The translations under genes and the position numbers were made by a program. This document shows, one piece after another, positions 16,418 through 24,603 of a DNA stretch of 37,611 bases. Source of the DNA: Parapedobacter deserti. Its GTDB lineage: Bacteria; Bacteroidota; Bacteroidia; Sphingobacteriales; Sphingobacteriaceae. Where the stretch lies: NCBI RefSeq assembly GCF_042646065.1, contig NZ_JBHRTA010000057.1, forward strand, positions 1-37,611, in the 5' to 3' direction. Below the pieces are notes generated by a model. The model saw only the letters and a list, made by a program, of their open reading frames with translations, did not search any database and was not told where the DNA came from. How positions within the stretch are numbered: the first letter of the stretch is position 1; the number at the start of each line of letters is the position of its first letter.

Positions 16418-16791
16418 CGTACTTTCAGAATCAAAATGGCGTATGGCTTCTTTTATGTTGAAACAATAACATGCGTAAAAAGTTCAGTAAAAACACCCAT
16501 CCAATGTCCTTATTAACCTGGTCACTTTCATTTTCTGCAAACAACATCGGGAAATGGTTCGCCGACTGAAGTCTTTCGGATTCGGGAACCGGTTTCGCCC
16601 GTCCTGTTGAGTACGGTTGATGAGTGGCTAAACCGGTTGTTTGATGAATAAATAAAATTATGTTTTTTTAGACCGCTACATTTTGCGAACGTAGCATTAT
16701 TCGCCATCCACCAATTACCATTTCCTTAGTTTATGGAAATACACAACTATAAGCATCTCAATTAAAAATTAGATCTTATCTCTAAATAGTG
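16418..16791. other. 374 bp between divergent genes, with short coding-like remnants
   Basis: No intact gene. On the plus strand a short frame ending at a TAA near 16650 (REPVSPVLLSTVDEWLNRLF) looks like a C-terminal protein tail. On the minus strand a 38-codon frame from about 16548 (MLFAENESDQVNKDIGWVF) also looks coding. Both may be decayed gene ends. Promoters for the GH130 gene and the membrane protein must lie here, but no clear TAnnTTTG box was identified. Confidence 0.3.
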
Positions 16792-17667
16792 ATGCTTATG
16801 AAAGTTGTCACAAAATACTGGAAAACTCCGGTGCTTTCTTTTGGCGTACTCATTCTGTGCACATCGAGTATATTTTTTGTGCGAAGCTATTACAACTTTC
16901 ACATCAATATTGTAATCGGTTTGTTTGCCTATATGCTTTTAACGTTCTGGTTGAGACGGAAAGCTGACGTTCCAAGACGAAAAATGGTCCATACGTTTTT
17001 ACTATCGACCCCATTTATTGCGTTATCCATAGCTGTTTTATTCCTCCCGATTATTCACTATGCGCCCGGTCTCATCGTTGCCCCGTTTCTTGGGATCTTA
17101 CTTGGTTATCTATTAGAAAAGGCAACCAGCAGGATATTAAGGGTAGCAATAGCGCTCGTACCACTCTTCATCGGGCTTTGGGTGTATGTGCAGTTTGCAA
17201 ACACCTGGCAAGACTTTATGATTTATGGAACGTTAAGAAATGGGGAGACATTTAAAAAATGTCCGCCGTTTACGTTTTTAAAAGATACCGTCGCGTTGAC
17301 TAATGATGACTTTATCGGAAAAACGACGGTATTTTTTATTTGGAATACATCATGTGTTTATACCCCAAGATACATACCTGCACTTAAGGAGAAATACAAT
17401 ACATATTCGGATAAAGAAAATATCGCATTTTATTTGGTCAACATACCTATAGGCCGCGATACGATCGGAGCCGATTCAGCCTATCTCGCCAATTATGATA
17501 TCGAAATTGAGAACCTTACAGGGCCTGGTAATGAGGAGCTATATCATTTATTTGGCCCTTTCGGCTTTCCATTGACTGTCGTCTTGAATCCGGAAGGGAG
17601 CATTGTGTTTTGGGGTTCCGTAGACAAAATTGATAGGACGCTTCAACGGTCAAGAGCAATAAGGTGA
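16792..17667 (+). CDS. membrane-anchored thioredoxin-fold protein lacking a CxxC
   Basis: About 291 residues. The N-terminal half (to about 140) holds four or five transmembrane helices (SFGVLILCTSSIFFV, IVIGLFAYMLLTF, FIALSIAVLFLPII, LLGYLLEK, VAIALVPLFIGLWV). The rest is a redoxin-type domain: TVFFIWNTSCVYTPRYIPAL, IAFYLVNIP and FGPFGFPLTVVLNPEGSIVF, with the cis-Pro loop (FPLTVVL). The usual WCxxC is replaced by SCVYTP, leaving one Cys, so it cannot form the classic dithiol. Start is ATG 16792 or 16798; a GTG at 16789 is less likely. Probably inner membrane with a periplasmic domain; function unknown. Confidence 0.65.
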   Translation: MLMKVVTKYWKTPVLSFGVLILCTSSIFFVRSYYNFHINIVIGLFAYMLLTFWLRRKADVPRRKMVHTFLLSTPFIALSIAVLFLPIIHYAPGLIVAPFLGILLGYLLEKATSRILRVAIALVPLFIGLWVYVQFANTWQDFMIYGTLRNGETFKKCPPFTFLKDTVALTNDDFIGKTTVFFIWNTSCVYTPRYIPALKEKYNTYSDKENIAFYLVNIPIGRDTIGADSAYLANYDIEIENLTGPGNEELYHLFGPFGFPLTVVLNPEGSIVFWGSVDKIDRTLQRSRAIR

Positions 17668-17706
17668 TGGAATGAACACCACAACGTTATCCCGAGAAAC
17701 CCAAAA

Positions 17707-17962
17707 CTACCCACCATCTTCTTTTGTATCAAACCGATAGTTTTTCCCTTTATAACGTACGTGTATATAAGAGTCGGTCCAATAATCATATAACCGCGAG
17801 AAGTCAATTGGCCCTTGACTGGGGTAGACTAATGACAGGCCCGGGAAGATTATTATGCGTATTGCCATTATATTGGGACTCTTTTCTTTTGGCAAGTTTA
17901 TGATCTGACTTGTTATGGCGTACATAAGAAAAGTCATCTCGGCTGTTGGAGAAAAGTTGCAT
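17707..17962 (-). pseudogene. hypothetical small gene after the XRE regulator, possibly frameshifted
   Basis: An ATG at 17962 begins one base after the XRE stop codon and reads SRDDFSYVRHNKSDHKLAKR…, ending at 17804. An overlapping second frame carries a coding-like end, SQGPIDFSRLYDYWTDSYIH then VRYKGKNYRFDTKEDGG, stop at 17707. Joining the two by a frameshift near 17850 would give one protein of about 80 residues. I recognise no family. Either frame may be spurious. Confidence 0.35.
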
Positions 17963-17963
17963 T

Positions 17964-18278
17964 TTACGAAGCCTCCACAAAAATGATATCTTCACCCAGT
18001 GCGCATTCAATATAAGTGATTGTTTTTGTAGAAAAACTATGGGTTCCGCTTAACCATTTGCTGATTTCGGACCGTTGCTTACCCAGCTTTTTGGCTAAAT
18101 CAGCGGGTTTCATGTTTTTTTGGGCAAGTATATCTGCAATTCTGTTGGCAACGGCCAAATTACGCTTCACTAATTTATCAATTGCGGGATCGCCGTATTC
18201 TTCTAACCAATTGGAGATCAGGTTATTTTCCTTTGTGACGCCAGAATTACGAGCGTGCATTCTTTCTTCCGTTTTCAT
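17964..18278 (-). CDS. XRE/HigA-type helix-turn-helix antitoxin
   Basis: 104 residues. An N-terminal helical segment (LISNWLEEYGDPAIDKLVKR) is followed by a Cro/C1-type HTH at about 45-95: IADILAQKNMKPADLAKKLG, KQRSEISKWLSGTHSFSTKT. This is the form of antitoxins encoded downstream of small HigB/Gp49-like toxins in Bacteroidota. ATG 18278 was chosen over upstream starts because the region before it encodes the tail of a toxin. Only 11 bp separate it from that tail. It may be an orphan antitoxin or now a general regulator. Confidence 0.7.
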   Translation of the reverse strand: MKTEERMHARNSGVTKENNLISNWLEEYGDPAIDKLVKRNLAVANRIADILAQKNMKPADLAKKLGKQRSEISKWLSGTHSFSTKTITYIECALGEDIIFVEAS

Positions 18279-18289
18279 GCTATTCCATA

Positions 18290-18448
18290 TTAGATGACCT
18301 GTACCAGTTTGTTTGCCATTACGAAATGCGGTCGTACGTTCGGGCAATCCTGTGCCGCGCCTGCCGTTTTAATATCACCATCAAACAGGAATACCACGCT
18401 CTCCGACAACCGGCAATAATGCAACCGGAGGTTATTGGCCTTATTCAC
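18290..18448 (-). pseudogene. toxin remnant 5' of the XRE antitoxin
   Basis: A 52-residue minus-strand frame (GTG 18448 to TAA 18290) encodes NNLRLHYCRLSESVVFLFDG then DIKTAGAAQDCPNVRPHFVM. This resembles the C-terminal half of small toxins paired with XRE antitoxins (LRLFY…SVVFLF-G-IKT…CPNV). The N-terminal half is absent: the frame starts only 14 bp beyond the stop of the DUF1016 gene, which seems to have replaced it. Confidence 0.5.
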
Positions 18449-18461
18449 TAAAAAGTGAACA

Positions 18462-19475
18462 TTATTCTTTCTCCTTGCCCAACAACCTCAACTTCTCCTT
18501 TTCCCGTTCTATCTCCGCGATCAATTCTTCCTCGGAGGGGAGGTAGAGCATGTATTTAGTAGCGAATATTTGATTGTTGTCGTTAATGACCGAATATTTG
18601 ACTACCGTTTCGCTTTTTTCGGTACATAGGATAATGCCGACGGTGGGATTATCGCCCTCGGGTTTCTTTAAGTCGTCAAATAGCCTTCGGTACATATCCA
18701 TCTGTCCGATATCTTGGTGTGTCAATTTGCCTACTTTCAGGTCAATAAGTACGAAGCTCTTTAGTAGGTAATTGTAGAAAACTAAGTCGATATAGAAATG
18801 CTCTAACTCTGTACTTATCCGATATTGGCGACCGACGAATGAAAAGCCCTTACCGAGTTCGAGTAGGAATTGTTGCAGGTTTTCAATAAGAGCGGATTCG
18901 ATATCTTTTTCTGAGGCGTTTACGGGTTGTGAAATATTGAGAAATTCGAATACGTAAGGATCTTTGATGAAATCTTCGGTACGTTGCTTTTCCAACGTAT
19001 TGCTGTGTTTGATGGCAGCTTCCTTATCCTTCGAAGTCAACAGGCGCTCGTAGTAGAAAGAGTTGATGTTTCTTTCCAATGTACGCACAGCCCATCCTTG
19101 TTCCGCCGCTTCTTGGAGGTAGTAATCTCTTGCTTTAGGGTTTTCGACTCTCATAATAAGTCTGTTGTGACTCCAGCTCAATTTGCTACACACTGTGTAG
19201 CAAATCTCTTTTTCGGGGTATGTCAAATAAAACTGTCGAAAATTACGAAGGTTTGCAGGAGAGTAGCCGTTGCCGAATCGGCGATTAAGCTCTTTTGAAA
19301 GATTGTTAATTACAGCTTGCCCATATGTGGCGCGTTCCTTTCCCTGCTGTTCTTCTTCAACAATGCGCTTACCTGTCAGCCAATACGCTTCAACCATACT
19401 CGTGTTTACGGCATTAATCGCTTTTCTGCGGCCTTCCTCGATAATGGCTATAACATCTGCTACAACTGTTTCCAT
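18462..19475 (-). CDS. DUF1016/YhcG-type PD-(D/E)xK nuclease
   Basis: 337 residues from ATG 19475 (a longer frame adds 17 residues unlike the family). Residues about 1-150 are the helical DUF1016_N domain (YWLTGKRIVEEEQQGKERA, YGQAVINNLSKELNRRFGNG). The C-terminal nuclease domain shows ELEHFYIDLVFYN (D230) and VLIDLKVGK (D245, K247), then GQMDMY, the PD-(D/E)xK core with Asp in place of Glu. It is predicted to act on DNA, often near restriction systems or as an accessory defence gene; no partners are nearby. The dispersed-repeat box at 19545-19575 lies 70 bp upstream of its start. Confidence 0.85.
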   Translation of the reverse strand: METVVADVIAIIEEGRRKAINAVNTSMVEAYWLTGKRIVEEEQQGKERATYGQAVINNLSKELNRRFGNGYSPANLRNFRQFYLTYPEKEICYTVCSKLSWSHNRLIMRVENPKARDYYLQEAAEQGWAVRTLERNINSFYYERLLTSKDKEAAIKHSNTLEKQRTEDFIKDPYVFEFLNISQPVNASEKDIESALIENLQQFLLELGKGFSFVGRQYRISTELEHFYIDLVFYNYLLKSFVLIDLKVGKLTHQDIGQMDMYRRLFDDLKKPEGDNPTVGIILCTEKSETVVKYSVINDNNQIFATKYMLYLPSEEELIAEIEREKEKLRLLGKEKE

Positions 19476-19544
19476 AGTATTCCGGCTTATGCTAACAAAA
19501 GTAGTAAATTTAAATTTGTCAGACAAGCTGTTAAATTCAACGCG

Positions 19545-19575
19545 TTTCGGTTTTCCGTAATGTCCTTCCTATTCC
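19545..19575 (+). repeat. dispersed repeat, box 1 copy
   Basis: TTTCGGTTTTCCGTAATGTC… is closely similar to 31599-31628 and 35302-35336, where it is followed about 50 bp later by a second conserved box. Here only box 1 is recognisable. Its function is unknown. Confidence 0.5.
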
Positions 19576-19715
19576 CGCTCGCTACCTTCGTACAGCCAAC
19601 GGCTTTATGACCGCCGCGCCGCTTAAAGGGTTCACCTCACCTCGGCCGCACCCCATATGTCCCCATCGCATTTTCTTTTATACGATTATCCATTTCTTTC
19701 GATCCAATTTCAGAC

Positions 19716-20099
19716 CTATATTTCCTTAACTACCTCATACAACACCCAATTCTGTCCTTTCTCGGTGTATGGCTCAACGAAGCGCATACCTAACTTATTA
19801 AAGACGTTGATGGATGCAGGGTTTTCCACCCTGGCGCGGCCGATTATCCTATCCAGTTTCAGCGTTCCGAATCCATAATCCATGGCCGCCTTTGCACTTT
19901 CCGTGGCATATCCTTTACCCCAATGCTGCTTAAAGAATCGGTAACCGATGTCGTATTCTGCCGCGACATCTTCAAACTGCACATCGCCTGTGTATTGCAG
20001 CACCTCAGGGTCCTCATTGAGCGCATACATCACGGAACTGTCCTCGGCGCGGAAGGGACGCATCATTAACCTATCTGTCGTCAGCTCACATTGCTTCAT
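19716..20099 (-). pseudogene. GNAT (RimJ/RimL-like) acetyltransferase with internal in-frame deletion
   Basis: From ATG 20099: CELTTDRLMMRPFRAEDSSV and EDPEVLQYTGDVQFEDVAA are a normal RimJ/RimL N-terminus. They are followed at once by EYDIGYRFFKQHWGKGYATE and the usual C-terminal half (LDRIIGRARVENPASINVFN, KLGMRFVEPY). The strands between (roughly 45-50 residues that normally complete the acetyl-CoA sheet) are missing, although the frame stays open. The product is 127 residues against the usual 170-180. The start is also fused in frame to the tail of the preceding gene. Probably inactive. Confidence 0.7.
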
Positions 20100-20656
20100 A
20101 GCGATTTCCTTGATACATTCCTCCCGGATTTGCCAAATTTCGTCCAGCGAATAGGGCAGACCTTCATCAACCAACCACTTGGCGAGGTAATCCCGATGAT
20201 AACCCACCTTATAATCAGTTATTGATCTGGGGTAATTTCGATCTCGGTTAGTAGATTGTTAGAAAGATCGGCCTTTCTCATGCCCAAGCCGGTAAAATCT
20301 AGAACAGCATCGTTTACCCTTAAGTAGTTATGCGCTTCGGGCAGGTAGTTTAGCCCATGCCTCTCAAGCACCGGCTTAATACCATCGGTGTTATGACCAT
20401 CCATTTTATATATGCCAACCATTAATTTTACCCCCGAATGTCCGTTTTCGTCGGCCAGCCGTTTCAACAGCGCGTGTTTAGTGCTGCACGTACCGCACCG
20501 ATCGTCCAGAACGCAGGTGATACTGTTCTTATCCTGGTTACGGCGGTAGGGGAGCTGTTTTACGTGTTCTGATGCTCTGATAAAATTACCGAATCCCAGC
20601 TTTTTGAAAAAAGTAGAAATTGTGGCGTTAGCTATAATATCAAATGTATATTTCAT
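20100..20656 (-). pseudogene. transglutaminase-like conserved protein, frameshifted near its end
   Basis: ATG 20656 opens a protein of about 185 residues, interrupted at 20219 by TAA. Restoring one A in CAATAACT (about 20216) joins EIEITPDQ to ITDYKVGYHRDYLAKWLVDE and SLDEIWQIREECIKEIA. The Cys in CGTCSTKHALLKRL, the His in LPEAHNYLRVN and the Asp in VLDFTG come in the order and setting of a Cys-His-Asp triad, as in transglutaminase-like folds; that function is inferred. The C-terminal tail now runs straight into the GNAT reading frame. The frameshift lies at a short A-run, so a sequencing error is possible. Confidence 0.55.
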
Positions 20657-20820
20657 TCGAGAGAAAATAGGGTAAGCTCATGTTTACCCATTATGAGTCC
20701 GTTGCCGTAAAAGGCAAAGACAGCGATTTACGGTTGGTCACACCTTATTTCCAGGCTATATAGACCACCTTATTTCTTTTTGTTTTGGCTAAAAATATTA
20801 GTTAAAATCAAGTAATTCCC

Positions 20821-20828
20821 TATCTTTG
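20821..20828 (+). promoter_or_regulatory. -7 promoter element of the Rpn nuclease gene
   Basis: TATCTTTG followed by C matches the Bacteroidota -7 consensus TAnnTTTG perfectly. It is 25 bp before ATG 20854. The -33 element is weak (TTAG at 20798-20801). Confidence 0.6.
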
Positions 20829-20853
20829 CCTCATAACCAATCAAAACTGGATT

Positions 20854-21878
20854 ATGGAAAACCAACAACCCAAACAACCCCGAATCGGGAAATTCATTGA
20901 TCCGCTCACCGACTGGGGCTTCCGCCGTCTTTTCGGGCAGGAGCCCAATAAAGAGATTCTGATCGAATTTTTAAACGACCTGTTCCAGGGCGAGAAACAC
21001 ATCATTGATCTAACGTATGCACCCAATGAATACGATGGGGACGACGTTACGGATAAGCGTGTCATTTTCGACCTGCACTGCCGGGGCGACAACGGCGAAT
21101 ATTTCATTGTGGAGATGCAGCGCATCCGGCAGGATCATTTCAAGGACCGGGCCCTGTTTTACGTATCACGGCTCATCCAGCGGCTGCTTCGGAAGGGACG
21201 AGAAGCCAACAGTTACAAGCTTCCGGAAGTGTATCTGATCGGTATTCTGGAATTCAGCATGATGCCGAGACCTCAGACCGTTACTTCCACGACATCGCCC
21301 TGATGGATAAGCACGCCTGCAAACCTTTTTACAATAAGTTGGGTTTTAAGTTTTTAGAAACCCCGTAAGGGCTCTATCAGGCCAATGAAAGCTGACAAGA
21401 ATCTGATAAATTGTTAACTTTGTAAAAGAGGCGGATGATCTGCTCGCCGACATGGATAAGTGGATGTATCTGTTAAAACATATGAGCACACTGGATAAGG
21501 TGCCGACATTTCTGGATAAGCGGATTTTTCATTCGAGTTATTTGTTTTTTAAAGGCAATGAAGCTTGCATAAATTATACATGCCTTTTCAATTAATGGCA
21601 ATTTATGCAGGTTCCAGCTGATTTTTAAGATATCGGAAGTGGCCAAGTTAAAAAAGGAGGAACGAATGGCATACGAAGCAAGTCTAAAGGCTAAGTGGGA
21701 TACACAAAATGCGTTTGACAGCGTAAGGCGTGAAGGAAGATTAGAAGGCAAAACCGAAGTGGTAAGAAATCTCATCGTTAAACTCGGTTTAACGAACGAA
21801 CAGGCTGCCGAGGTAGCCGAAGTATCCATCGACTTCGTCAAGAAGGTTCGCGCGGAGCTCCGGAAAAAAAACACATAA
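20854..21878 (+). pseudogene. Rpn/PD-(D/E)xK transposase-like nuclease, shattered
   Basis: The N-terminal 135 residues are intact: FIDPLTDWGFRRLFGQEPNK, VIFDLHCRGDNGEYFIVEMQ (the D…E-x-Q nuclease core). Near 21258 the frame shifts to DRYFHDIALMDKHACKPFYN. About 55 extra bases at about 21367-21418 separate FLETP from FVKEADDLLADMDKWMYLLK. About 85 extra bases at about 21530-21613 separate LDKRIF from FQLIFKISEVAKLKKEERM. The end (…EVAEVSIDFVKKVRAEL) is intact to TAA 21878. Rpn proteins are recombination-promoting DNases, often fast-evolving. The gene is present end to end but cannot make one protein. Confidence 0.75.
21566..21609 (+). repeat. hairpin inside the second Rpn insertion
   Basis: TGCATAAATT (21566-21575) and AATTTATGCA (21600-21609) are a perfect 10-bp inverted repeat with 24 bases between, in which GCC and GGC can also pair. 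It lies within the extra sequence that interrupts the nuclease gene. Confidence 0.6.
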
Positions 21879-21898
21879 GTTTCCTTATAACCGAACAT

Positions 21899-21923
21899 AG
21901 CCATCGCTTGCGATGGCTTTTTT
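21899..21923 (+). terminator. Rho-independent terminator after the Rpn gene
   Basis: AGCCATCG-CTTG-CGATGGCT (21899-21918) is an 8-bp stem with a CTTG tetraloop, followed by a T-run. Confidence 0.85.
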
Positions 21924-22066
21924 GTTTACAACCAACCCCACCAACAATTTACCCCCTACCCATACCACCCAAAAAATACCCATTACTGAGTATTTCACAG
22001 CGAACATCAACCACCTACTTTTATACAAAGATCAATTAATCAGGTATTTACCTAAAAGAACTAATC

Positions 22067-22400
22067 ATGTCAAATTCAATTGCCCGGGTTTACTCGGATG
22101 CCGTAAAGAAAAACCAGAAAGTATTGTATGGCTAAGGGGGGCCGGATTCCCCGTGAAGCTGGGCGACTCCTAACTATTTCCGAGCTAGCCGAACTGAAAG
22201 ATTTTAAGATCAACTACCGGACAGACAATACGAAAAATTCTTTATATCCACCTACTCTATTTCGTTCCAGGCCGATGCAAAAGTACCGGTAATAGATCCG
22301 GCAAATGGATCGCTTGGCCTTACCCTGAAATCGCAGAAATAGAGCAGCTTTCTAAAATCCAATCCTCTTCTTTAAGGTAGGGAGATGACTTTAAACCGTT
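22067..22400 (+). pseudogene. unrecognised gene, multiply frameshifted
   Basis: ATG 22067 opens SNSIARVYSDAVKKNQKVLY then TAA 22133-22135. Coding-like pieces follow in other frames: FPVKLGDS, ISELAELKDFKINYRTDNTK (about 22175-22238) and STYSISFQADAKVPVIDPAN with GSLGLTLKS (about 22247-22340). Together they read as one protein of at least 100 residues with several indels. I believe similar intact proteins exist in Bacteroidota but cannot name a family. The rest of 22400-22590 shows no gene. Confidence 0.45.
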
Positions 22401-22591
22401 GGCCACCAAGTACAATGCACTGATGTTAGATTTATTTAGGTTCAATTAAATCCATAGCTGTAAAAAGAACAACAGATTGCTACTCCGGAATCCGCCGGCA
22501 CTGAAGTTATTGGTACGATATTACACTTTTTTCGTAGTTTAGCGATTAGCTAACACGAAGCATCAAAGCTGTAACACTTGCGAATTTACAC

Positions 22592-23203
22592 ATGCAGATA
22601 CCAGACAAAGACGAAAAATTTCCCCTTGCGCATTACGACAGGCTTTGTTTCCTGAAAAATATCATTACCAACCCGAATATTGAGGTGGGCGACTATACCT
22701 ATTACGATGATTTCGAGGATGTGGCGAACTTTGAAAAGAACGTCAAGTATCATTATGATTTCCTTGGTGATAAATTGATCATCGGTAAATTCTGCATGAT
22801 TGCATCCGGCGTCAGATTCATCATGAATGGGGCCAACCATAAAATGGACGGGATTACGGCGTATCCGTTTAATATATTCGGAAAAGACTGGAAGCGCGTG
22901 GAGCCTGAATTATCAGACCTCCCGTTTAAAGGCGATACCGTAATCGGGAATGATGTCTGGATCGGGAGCAGTGCAACGATTATGCCCGGGGTCAAGGTGG
23001 GGGATGGGGCCATCATCGCCACCAATGCAACCGTAACAAAGGATGTTGCACCCTATACGATTGTCGGCGGCAATCCCGCCAGGGAGATCAAAAAAAGGTT
23101 TTCCACTGAAAAGATTGCCGAACTATTGGCGTTGAAATGGTGGAACTGGGATATAAAAAAGATCACGGAAAACCTGGAACTTCTTACCGGCAAAACGTCC
23201 TGA
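22592..23203 (+). CDS. CatB/Vat-type xenobiotic O-acetyltransferase
   Basis: 203 residues, left-handed beta-helix acyltransferase. The N-terminus PDKDEKFPLAHYDRLCFLKN and NIEVGDYTYYDDFED match the Vat/CatB family. His83 in IMNGANHKMDG is the probable catalytic base. Hexapeptide repeats run through DTVIGNDVWIGSSATIMPGV and KVGDGAIIATNATVTKDVAP, and the end YTIVGGNPAREIKKRF is diagnostic. Relatives acetylate streptogramin A or chloramphenicol with acetyl-CoA, but many chromosomal copies have other or unknown substrates. It appears intact and monocistronic between two damaged regions. Confidence 0.85.
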   Translation: MQIPDKDEKFPLAHYDRLCFLKNIITNPNIEVGDYTYYDDFEDVANFEKNVKYHYDFLGDKLIIGKFCMIASGVRFIMNGANHKMDGITAYPFNIFGKDWKRVEPELSDLPFKGDTVIGNDVWIGSSATIMPGVKVGDGAIIATNATVTKDVAPYTIVGGNPAREIKKRFSTEKIAELLALKWWNWDIKKITENLELLTGKTS

Positions 23204-23229
23204 TTGCCTCTATTTGAAACAAGTATAAC

Positions 23230-23300
23230 TAATCAAAATTTGTAATTCACGATCGGATATTTTACGTTGCATGTTACAACTACCCTTATAAATCAATAGG
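23230..23300 (+). repeat. dispersed repeat, box 2 copy
   Basis: This 71-bp segment is identical to 35351-35421 at 62 of 71 positions with no gap, and less well to the 3' part of 31599-31717. It contains AATTTG, about 20 bp, then TACGTTG, an imperfect Bacteroidota promoter, followed by a conserved downstream part including ATGTTA and TTATAA. It ends 54 bp before the CPBP gene start. Confidence 0.65.
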
Positions 23301-23354
23301 TTCTCTGCATGGGCTAGTAGTAAAAGTAGCCTAATGAAGCTAAAATAAAATTAT

Positions 23355-24449
23355 ATGATTGAAGATCAACGTACTTATTACCCTAGTATTAGACAAAGTT
23401 GGGGAATCGTCGGAGTAACGATTCTATCAGCGCTGGTATTTAGTCCCGTCAATCTCGTGCTCAATACAACAATAGGAAAGGAGATTTCTTTTTTAGTTTA
23501 TTATCTATTAGCGATGGGAGTTCCCTTCGGTATCGCTCACTTCATCAGAAATAAACGAACAGCAGTAAATAATTACAATTTTAGCCTGAGTTCAACGAAG
23601 ATAATGGGATTAGTTTTGCTCGCTACAATTGGACTTCAGACAGGCATAACTTCGCCGATAGTTAATTTAATACCGATGCCTGAGTTTATGCATAAGATAT
23701 TTCTTGAATTTGCAGATGAAAAAAGTATCTATTCTTTCTTGGCCATAGTCATTGCCGCGCCTATAATAGAAGAATTGATTTTCAGAGGGATTATTTTAGA
23801 GGGACTTTTACAAAGATGTTCTCCAGTTAAATCAATTATCCTATCAAGTGTTCTTTTTGGAATTACTCATTTAAACCCATGGCAGTTTATTAGTGCTTTG
23901 GTAATTGGGTTGTTTTCAGGTTGGGTATATTACAGAACTAGAAAACTATCATTATCAATCTTGATCCATTTGGTAAACAATCTTTTTGCTTTTATAGGGA
24001 TGTATTTTATGGATAAGGAAACAATGATGAATCAATCGCTATCAGAATTATATGGCGGTTTTACAAACTTTATCTTAATTACTGCCGGAGCGATATTGAT
24101 TTCAATAACTGGTATTTTCCTTGTCCGTACCTCTCAGTGTCAACGCAAAATCGATCAGTTTCTTTGCGTGTTCCATTTCCTCCAGCGCCAGCAAACAACC
24201 CGCGAAATAGGGATACACCGACAGCGTGTAAAAATTGAGTGCTTTGTATCAACCATCCATCCGTACAATACGTGGCTGGAACGTGCCGATAATATCTACC
24301 AATTCCTTTTGCGCTGCCATCACTTCTGCAATGCGCTTGTACGCCATAAAAGCCTCTTCCAAGCTGCCGCCGATCAACGTAACCCGGTGCTGGGCGAGGG
24401 TGCATTCTTCCAGCCCCTTCGTTATAGAAATAGAATATTCTTTGGTTAA
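23355..24449 (+). CDS. CPBP-family intramembrane metalloprotease with a foreign 3' end
   Basis: Residues 1 to about 258 are a CPBP (CAAX-protease / Rce1-like) protein with about seven or eight membrane helices. The active-site signature IIEELIFRGIILEGLL holds E139-E140 and R144, followed by SSVLFGITHLNPWQF (H172) and LIHLVNNLFAF (H205), all required metal or catalytic residues. After ITGIFLVRTSQ (about 24130) the remaining 105 residues are hydrophilic nonsense; the opposite strand there encodes a recognisable RtcB-like tail. So the original stop has been lost to a rearrangement and the frame reads through antisense sequence. The core may still fold. Substrate unknown. Confidence 0.75.
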   Translation: MIEDQRTYYPSIRQSWGIVGVTILSALVFSPVNLVLNTTIGKEISFLVYYLLAMGVPFGIAHFIRNKRTAVNNYNFSLSSTKIMGLVLLATIGLQTGITSPIVNLIPMPEFMHKIFLEFADEKSIYSFLAIVIAAPIIEELIFRGIILEGLLQRCSPVKSIILSSVLFGITHLNPWQFISALVIGLFSGWVYYRTRKLSLSILIHLVNNLFAFIGMYFMDKETMMNQSLSELYGGFTNFILITAGAILISITGIFLVRTSQCQRKIDQFLCVFHFLQRQQTTREIGIHRQRVKIECFVSTIHPYNTWLERADNIYQFLLRCHHFCNALVRHKSLFQAAADQRNPVLGEGAFFQPLRYRNRIFFG

Positions 24450-24470
24450 TTTATCAGCGGGTTTTGTCTA
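24249..24470 (-). pseudogene. RtcB-like RNA ligase, C-terminal tail
   Basis: Minus strand, one frame: QHRVTLIGGSLEEAFMAYKR, IAEVMAAQKELVDIIGTFQP, RIVRMDG, TGA 24249-24251. A-YK-I-x-VMAAQ-x-LV near a G-rich strand is the C-terminal signature of RtcB-type ligases. The same frame stays coding-like after the TGA (NFYTLSVYPYFAGCLLALEE…), which I cannot explain: either a second gene fragment or a nonsense codon in a different protein. The segment is embedded in the 3' end of the CPBP frame and has no start. Confidence 0.45.
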
Positions 24471-24537
24471 AAAATCTCAATTAAAAAGAGCGGATACTTT
24501 GATATAGCAAATTCTTTAGTTTTTCGATAAAAGCCAA

Positions 24538-24578
24538 ACTGCTCCTATCAAAAAATCAAAATTTGCATCTGTTATCAT
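24538..24578 (+). promoter_or_regulatory. candidate MocR operator, copy 1
   Basis: ACTGCT (24538-24543), 21 bp, then GCATCTGTTATCAT (24565-24578). It aligns without gaps to 28264-28304 in the MocR intergenic region: 31 of 41 bases identical, and CTGCT / CTGTT half-sites 30 bp apart in both. It ends 25 bp before the isochorismatase-GNAT start. Confidence 0.6.
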
Positions 24579-24603
24579 AAATTTAGTTTTATGATTTTTG
24601 TGT

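Noticed and set aside
20687..20700. ATGTTTACCC, also present at the window end (37602-37611), with GGGTAA/TTACCC pairing at 20681-20700
   Set aside because: A ten-base match with no further similarity; could be chance and the window ends there.
21913..22173. 86-codon plus frame
   Set aside because: It starts inside the terminator hairpin at 21899-21923, and the real coding signal (22067 onward) is in another frame for its first part.
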